The notes beneath the pieces were generated by a model. The model did no database searches. It was not told the origin of the DNA and worked only from the letters and a program-made list of their open reading frames with translations. A program made the translations under genes and the position numbers. Positions 60,867 to 64,000 of a stretch of DNA of 64,000 bases are shown piece by piece. How positions within the stretch are numbered: the first letter of the stretch is position 1; every line of letters starts with the position of its first letter. Origin of the DNA: Nitrospira sp. (lineage in GTDB: Bacteria > Nitrospirota > Nitrospiria > Nitrospirales > Nitrospiraceae); NCBI GenBank assembly GCA_015903945.1, contig JABMDL010000001.1, positions 1 to 64,000 of the forward strand, in the 5' to 3' direction.

Positions 60867-62464
60867 CGGGCATATTCCACGTACCGGCTCTCCCGAATGA
60901 CGGTCACCTTGATCTGGCCGGGATATGTCAATTCCTGTTCGATCTTTTTCGCCAGTTCGCGTGACAGCTGAAACGACTCGGCGTCGGTGATGTCCTCCTG
61001 GCGGACGATCACGCGGATCTCCCGCCCCGCTTGAATCGCATAGGCCTTTTGCACGCCTTTTTGTCCCGTCGCCAACGATTCAAGCTTTTCCAGCCGTTTG
61101 ACGTAGGACTCCAGGGCCTCTCTTCTGGCGCCAGGCCGGGCCGCCGAGAGCGCCTCCGCTGCCGCCACCAGCACACTCTCCGGACAAATCGGCTCCACCT
61201 GTTCATGATGGGCGGCGATCGCGTTGACGATCTTGGGGGATTCTCCGTATTTTTTGGCGATCTCAGCCCCCAGCATGGCATGCGGCCCTTCTTCTTCGTG
61301 GCTCACCGCTTTGCCGATGTCGTGGAGCAAGGCACCGCGCCGCGCCAACCTCACGTCCAAGCCGAGTTCCGACGCCATGATGCCGCAAATATACGACGCT
61401 TCCCGCGCATGATACAGATTGTTCTGTCCGTAGCTCGTCCGATACTTGAGCCGCCCCAGTACTTTGATCAACTCAGGATGAAAATCTGCTAGCCCTAATT
61501 CGAAGATAATCTTTTCGGCTTCTTCGTACATCAGCTTGTCGATGTCGACCTTCACCTTCTCGACAATCTCTTCGATGCGGGTGGGATGGATCCGCCCATC
61601 ATGCATCAACCGCTCGAGCGATACCTTGGCAATCTCGCGCCGCAAGGGATCGAACCCCGATATGATCACGGCCTCCGGCGTCTCATCGATGATCAAATCG
61701 ATCCCTGTGGCCGCCTCGATCGCGCGGATATTTCGCCCTTCCCGGCCGATGATCCGGCCCTTCATGGCATCGTTCGGAATCTGGACCACCGAGATCGTGG
61801 ATTCCGACACGTAGTCGCGCACCACCCGCTGAATGGAGCTGGTGATGATTTCGCGGGCCTCCCGTTCGGCGTTCTCACGCGCCTCTTCGATGGTCCGCTT
61901 GGCAATGCCCGCCGCATCGAGCCGGGCCTGCGATTCCATTTCGGCGATCAAGTGTTTCTTGGCCTCATCCGCCGTCATCCCCGCGACACGCTCCAACGCC
62001 TCACGATGTTCGCGCTCAGCCTTGGCACAGGCGGCTTGCTTCGCGGCAAGCCCCTCCTCTCGTCGCACGAAATCCTGATCGCGTTTCTGTAACTCAGTGT
62101 CCCGTTTTTCTACCGCGGCGAGCTTCCGATCGAGACCTTCCTCCCGCTGGATCAGCCGTTTCTCCAACGCCGCGAACTCCACGAGCTTGGCCTTTTGTTC
62201 CTTTTCAAGCTCGGATTTGGCCTGGAACACCAGGTCCTTGGCTTCAAGCCTGGCTTCTTTCACCAGGTTCTCAGCCTCACGCTGCGCGTTTAGGACAATC
62301 TGCTTGGCCTGCCCATCCCGCTCGGCCTGTTTCGAGGCGGCCAAGTTGCGGCGCACCAACTCGAACACCCCGGCACCGAGGAGAGCGCCGATGATTCCGC
62401 ATACGATGGACAACACGATTGAGGTTGAAATGGGAGTCACCCCCTTGTCGGAATGACCAGGCAT
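60863..62464 (-). CDS. rny: Ribonuclease Y
   Basis: This is a 533-aa membrane-anchored endoribonuclease that initiates mRNA decay. It has an N-terminal span (SIVLSIVCGIIGALLGAGVF), a long coiled coil (residues about 35-210), a KH domain (NDAMKGRIIGREGRNIRAIE) and an HD domain with the metal motif RRGALLHDIGKAVSHEEEGP. The C-terminal domain ends VTVIRESRYVEYAR. The start could be ATG 62464 or a GTG nine codons later (VTPISTS). It leads rny-ymdB. The 550 nt upstream lack a gene. Confidence 0.95.
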   Translation of the reverse strand: MPGHSDKGVTPISTSIVLSIVCGIIGALLGAGVFELVRRNLAASKQAERDGQAKQIVLNAQREAENLVKEARLEAKDLVFQAKSELEKEQKAKLVEFAALEKRLIQREEGLDRKLAAVEKRDTELQKRDQDFVRREEGLAAKQAACAKAEREHREALERVAGMTADEAKKHLIAEMESQARLDAAGIAKRTIEEARENAEREAREIITSSIQRVVRDYVSESTISVVQIPNDAMKGRIIGREGRNIRAIEAATGIDLIIDETPEAVIISGFDPLRREIAKVSLERLMHDGRIHPTRIEEIVEKVKVDIDKLMYEEAEKIIFELGLADFHPELIKVLGRLKYRTSYGQNNLYHAREASYICGIMASELGLDVRLARRGALLHDIGKAVSHEEEGPHAMLGAEIAKKYGESPKIVNAIAAHHEQVEPICPESVLVAAAEALSAARPGARREALESYVKRLEKLESLATGQKGVQKAYAIQAGREIRVIVRQEDITDAESFQLSRELAKKIEQELTYPGQIKVTVIRESRYVEYAR

Positions 62465-63014
62465 TAGCCTGGTTCATATATGCATCCTGAACAGATTGCG
62501 GGGGGATTCGAGAAAGCGGACCAAAGGGGAGCGGCTCAGAAAATCGCTGACTGGTCAGCCCGGAAACAAACGAGACCATCTGGCTTGTTGTACGACACTG
62601 GTGAGATCCTTCTCCGCATATCTCTTCCGTGATTGGAAGGCTCGTCGAGTTATGGAGCCCGCCCTTCTTGAAGTGTCTATGCCGAAGACAGGAACAGCAC
62701 ACGTTAAATCATCATCACCACCCGGCCATCTCCCTCTACCTTCCCACACGCGCATCCAGAATCGCCGTATGGGAATGACTCCTCCGACCGATACCCACCG
62801 GGTTGACATCTCGTACATCCACATCCACAGATTGGTTCTCGTTCTCACAACACTGATTTCCAGTTGAGTCAACAATCCTGAGTACAGACTCCTCGTGGCC
62901 GACTTGTCCTCAAATCCACTCGCGCGATTCACTTCCTGAGGTCACGATAACAAAGGGCTTCTTTGAAAGCAAGGTCAAACTTGCTTCGTGCCGAGAGGGA
63001 ATCAACGAAGGGCG
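62465..63014. other. Intergenic region zapA-rny, no protein gene found
   Basis: The 550 nt between zapA and rny show no convincing protein gene on either strand; frames of about 125 codons lack ribosome sites and family sequence. On the minus strand a possible fold pairs ACCCGG with CCGGGT (62803-62798 with 62725-62720) around an inner 9-bp stem (62775-62767 with 62749-62741) with GGAGG-containing loops. In proteobacteria the 6S RNA gene lies next to zapA, but I cannot match its consensus here. A small hairpin AAGCAAG/CTTGCTT (62967-62986) may end the zapA transcript. Confidence 0.4.
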
Positions 63015-63311
63015 TCAGCGAAAGAGGGAGGTCGGCATCTGCTCATCAATGGAGTCCATGAGCACGGTCATCCGCCGCTCGACATCTGCCTCTCCTTGCG
63101 CCCGCTTCTTCTCGGACTCAAAGAGCTGATGCGCCAGATTGATGGCCGTGAGCACCGCCAATTTCGAGGGGGTTGCCGTCTTCATCCCTTCAGCCAAATG
63201 CCTCATGTGATCGTCGACGAAGTGGGCCAGCCGCCGGACATAGGCATCGTCGGCCTCGCCGCGAATCGCGTACCGCTGGCCATAGATCTCGACATCAATA
63301 ATCCTAGTCAA
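63015..63311 (-). CDS. zapA: Cell-division protein ZapA
   Basis: This is a 98-aa FtsZ-ring stabiliser. It has the ZapA pattern VEIYGQRYAIRGEADDAYVR, a C-terminal coiled coil (KLAVLTAINLAHQLFESEKK) and a Glu/Arg-rich end. The start is TTG at 63311: AGGAGG lies 7 nt upstream and it overlaps the stop of the ZapB-like gene by 8 nt. A longer frame from an ATG at 63338 would bury that ribosome site within the coding region. Confidence 0.9.
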   Translation of the reverse strand: MTRIIDVEIYGQRYAIRGEADDAYVRRLAHFVDDHMRHLAEGMKTATPSKLAVLTAINLAHQLFESEKKRAQGEADVERRMTVLMDSIDEQMPTSLFR

Positions 63312-63558
63312 GAGCCACCTCCTTGGAGTCGTCCGCACATTCCAGCAATTCGATCTCGCTCATGACCCGCTCGATTCGCGACTTGATATCGAGACGTTCT
63401 TTCTCCCACCGCCGGTTCACGTCATCTTGAGACACTATCTGCTGACGGGCCGCTTTGACTTCATCTTCCAACGACGCATTTTTCCGTTTGAGCTCCTGAA
63501 CTAACTTCACCAAGTCCTTGATCCGAGTCTCCAGCACATCGAGACGGTCCAACGCCAT
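63304..63558 (-). CDS. zapB: Coiled-coil protein, ZapB-like
   Basis: This is an 84-aa almost entirely coiled-coil protein (LETRIKDLVKLVQELKRKNA; EDEVKAARQQIVSQDDVNRR), the size and position of ZapB, which binds ZapA and builds the Z-ring scaffold. Sequence alone cannot prove the family because coiled coils converge; the overlap with zapA is the main support. The ATG at 63558 is preferred; a GTG at 63579 would add seven residues. Confidence 0.7.
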   Translation of the reverse strand: MALDRLDVLETRIKDLVKLVQELKRKNASLEDEVKAARQQIVSQDDVNRRWEKERLDIKSRIERVMSEIELLECADDSKEVALD

Positions 63559-63625
63559 GACAATCCCGCTTTCGTTCACGAGTGAATCCGGTAGGACGCA
63601 CTATAGAAAACTTCGCAAAATCTTG

Positions 63626-64000
63626 TCAAGAAACCGGCTTTGCGGCGCCGTTGAGCCGGACATATTCTTTGTAACTGCGGACCACCCGTTTCACATATTG
63701 TCTGGTCTCCTGGAACGGAATGAGCTCGACGAATTCGTCTTCGCTCCGTCCACGATACACAGTCGCCCAACTCTCAACGGCGATCGGACCGGCATTGTAC
63801 GCGGCAATGGCCTGCACCACATTGCCGGAAAACTGCGTGAGTAACTGCTGTACGTACCGCACCCCGATCCGGATGTTGGTGTCTTGATCGAACAGGTCTT
63901 CCCGCATTACGCCTGGGAGCCGATGGCGTTGGGCGACGGCATTGGCGGTCGCTGGCATGATTTGCATCAAGCCGATGGCTCCAACGCGAGATACCGCCCG
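63626..64000 (-). CDS. Lytic transglycosylase (SLT domain), 5' end outside window
   Basis: Only the C-terminal 124 residues are in the window. They contain the SLT signature VGAIGLMQIMPATANAVAQ, the Tyr/Asn region GVRYVQQLLTQF and the conserved AIAAYNAGPIAVESW, ending YKEYVRLNGAAKPVS. The enzyme cleaves peptidoglycan with 1,6-anhydro product formation; the catalytic Glu should lie just beyond the window edge. It is 67 nt upstream of the ZapB-like gene on the same strand. Confidence 0.92.
   Translation of the reverse strand, partial: RAVSRVGAIGLMQIMPATANAVAQRHRLPGVMREDLFDQDTNIRIGVRYVQQLLTQFSGNVVQAIAAYNAGPIAVESWATVYRGRSEDEFVELIPFQETRQYVKRVVRSYKEYVRLNGAAKPVS

Noticed and set aside
1..64000. CRISPR array or intact insertion sequence
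   Set aside because: No regularly spaced identical repeats of CRISPR size and no transposase frame with terminal inverted repeats were seen.

Overview
The window looks like part of a Nitrospira-type (Nitrospirota) chromosome. It is moderately GC-rich, gene-dense and organised in short operons on both strands. The taxonomic pointers are indirect: a type-B succinate dehydrogenase/fumarate reductase of the kind used in reductive TCA cycles, a PEP-CTERM tail remnant, a giant DUF4347/cadherin-like surface protein with dedicated export proteins, an OxyR/Dps/di-haem peroxidase set, a RiPP-type radical SAM enzyme, and the order leuS-lptE-holA next to rpsT. I cannot confirm the genus without a search.

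Layout. 1-2.4 kb: a partial LemA gene, a DUF3703 protein, a bactofilin, a short unknown protein and a PilZ protein. 2.5-5.9 kb: sdhC-sdhA-sdhB. 6.2-18.7 kb: a long minus-strand cluster, read in the order TolC-like lipoprotein, membrane fusion protein, GAF-HlyD fusion, M50 protease-HlyD fusion, 1482-aa DUF4347/cadherin-like protein, sensor histidine kinase, and a 49-codon relic of its response regulator. Almost every junction overlaps or is tightly spaced. No ABC ATPase is present. This is the best candidate for an undescribed system. 19-25 kb: lpxC with a good sigma-54 promoter match and an upstream dyad, a HARE-HTH protein, an inositol monophosphatase, an arsenosugar-type AhpD-like protein, a RiPP-type radical SAM enzyme and a pterin dehydratase. 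25-34 kb: an orphan ParB-like protein, polyphosphate kinase 2, a formylglycine-generating-enzyme-type protein, MscS, and the peroxide-defence block (di-haem peroxidase, dps, divergent oxyR). 34-41 kb: a BaiN-like flavoprotein, SixA, two overlapping thymidylate-kinase-like paralogues (one with a P-loop Lys-to-Arg change), Ppx/GppA and a CYTH-CHAD protein, which together point to polyphosphate metabolism. 41-45 kb: an OPT transporter, an aldo-keto reductase, a 5'-truncated CbiX-like remnant and tRNA-His. 45-64 kb: housekeeping genes (pyrF, rpsT, holA, lptE, leuS, der, an ECF sigma/anti-sigma pair, aat, tlyA, xseA/B, ymdB, rny, zapA, a ZapB-like gene and a partial lytic transglycosylase).

Several items were found by reading intergenic DNA directly: the response-regulator relic, the CbiX relic, a PEP-CTERM tail relic, a 56-aa zinc-ribbon gene, a 12-15 aa lysine-rich micro-ORF, and intergenic short-unit repeats that supply the start codons of two genes. 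The giant surface-protein gene has an internal out-of-frame stretch of about 340 nt beside an exact 43-bp direct repeat, so its sequence may be mis-assembled or truly double-frameshifted.
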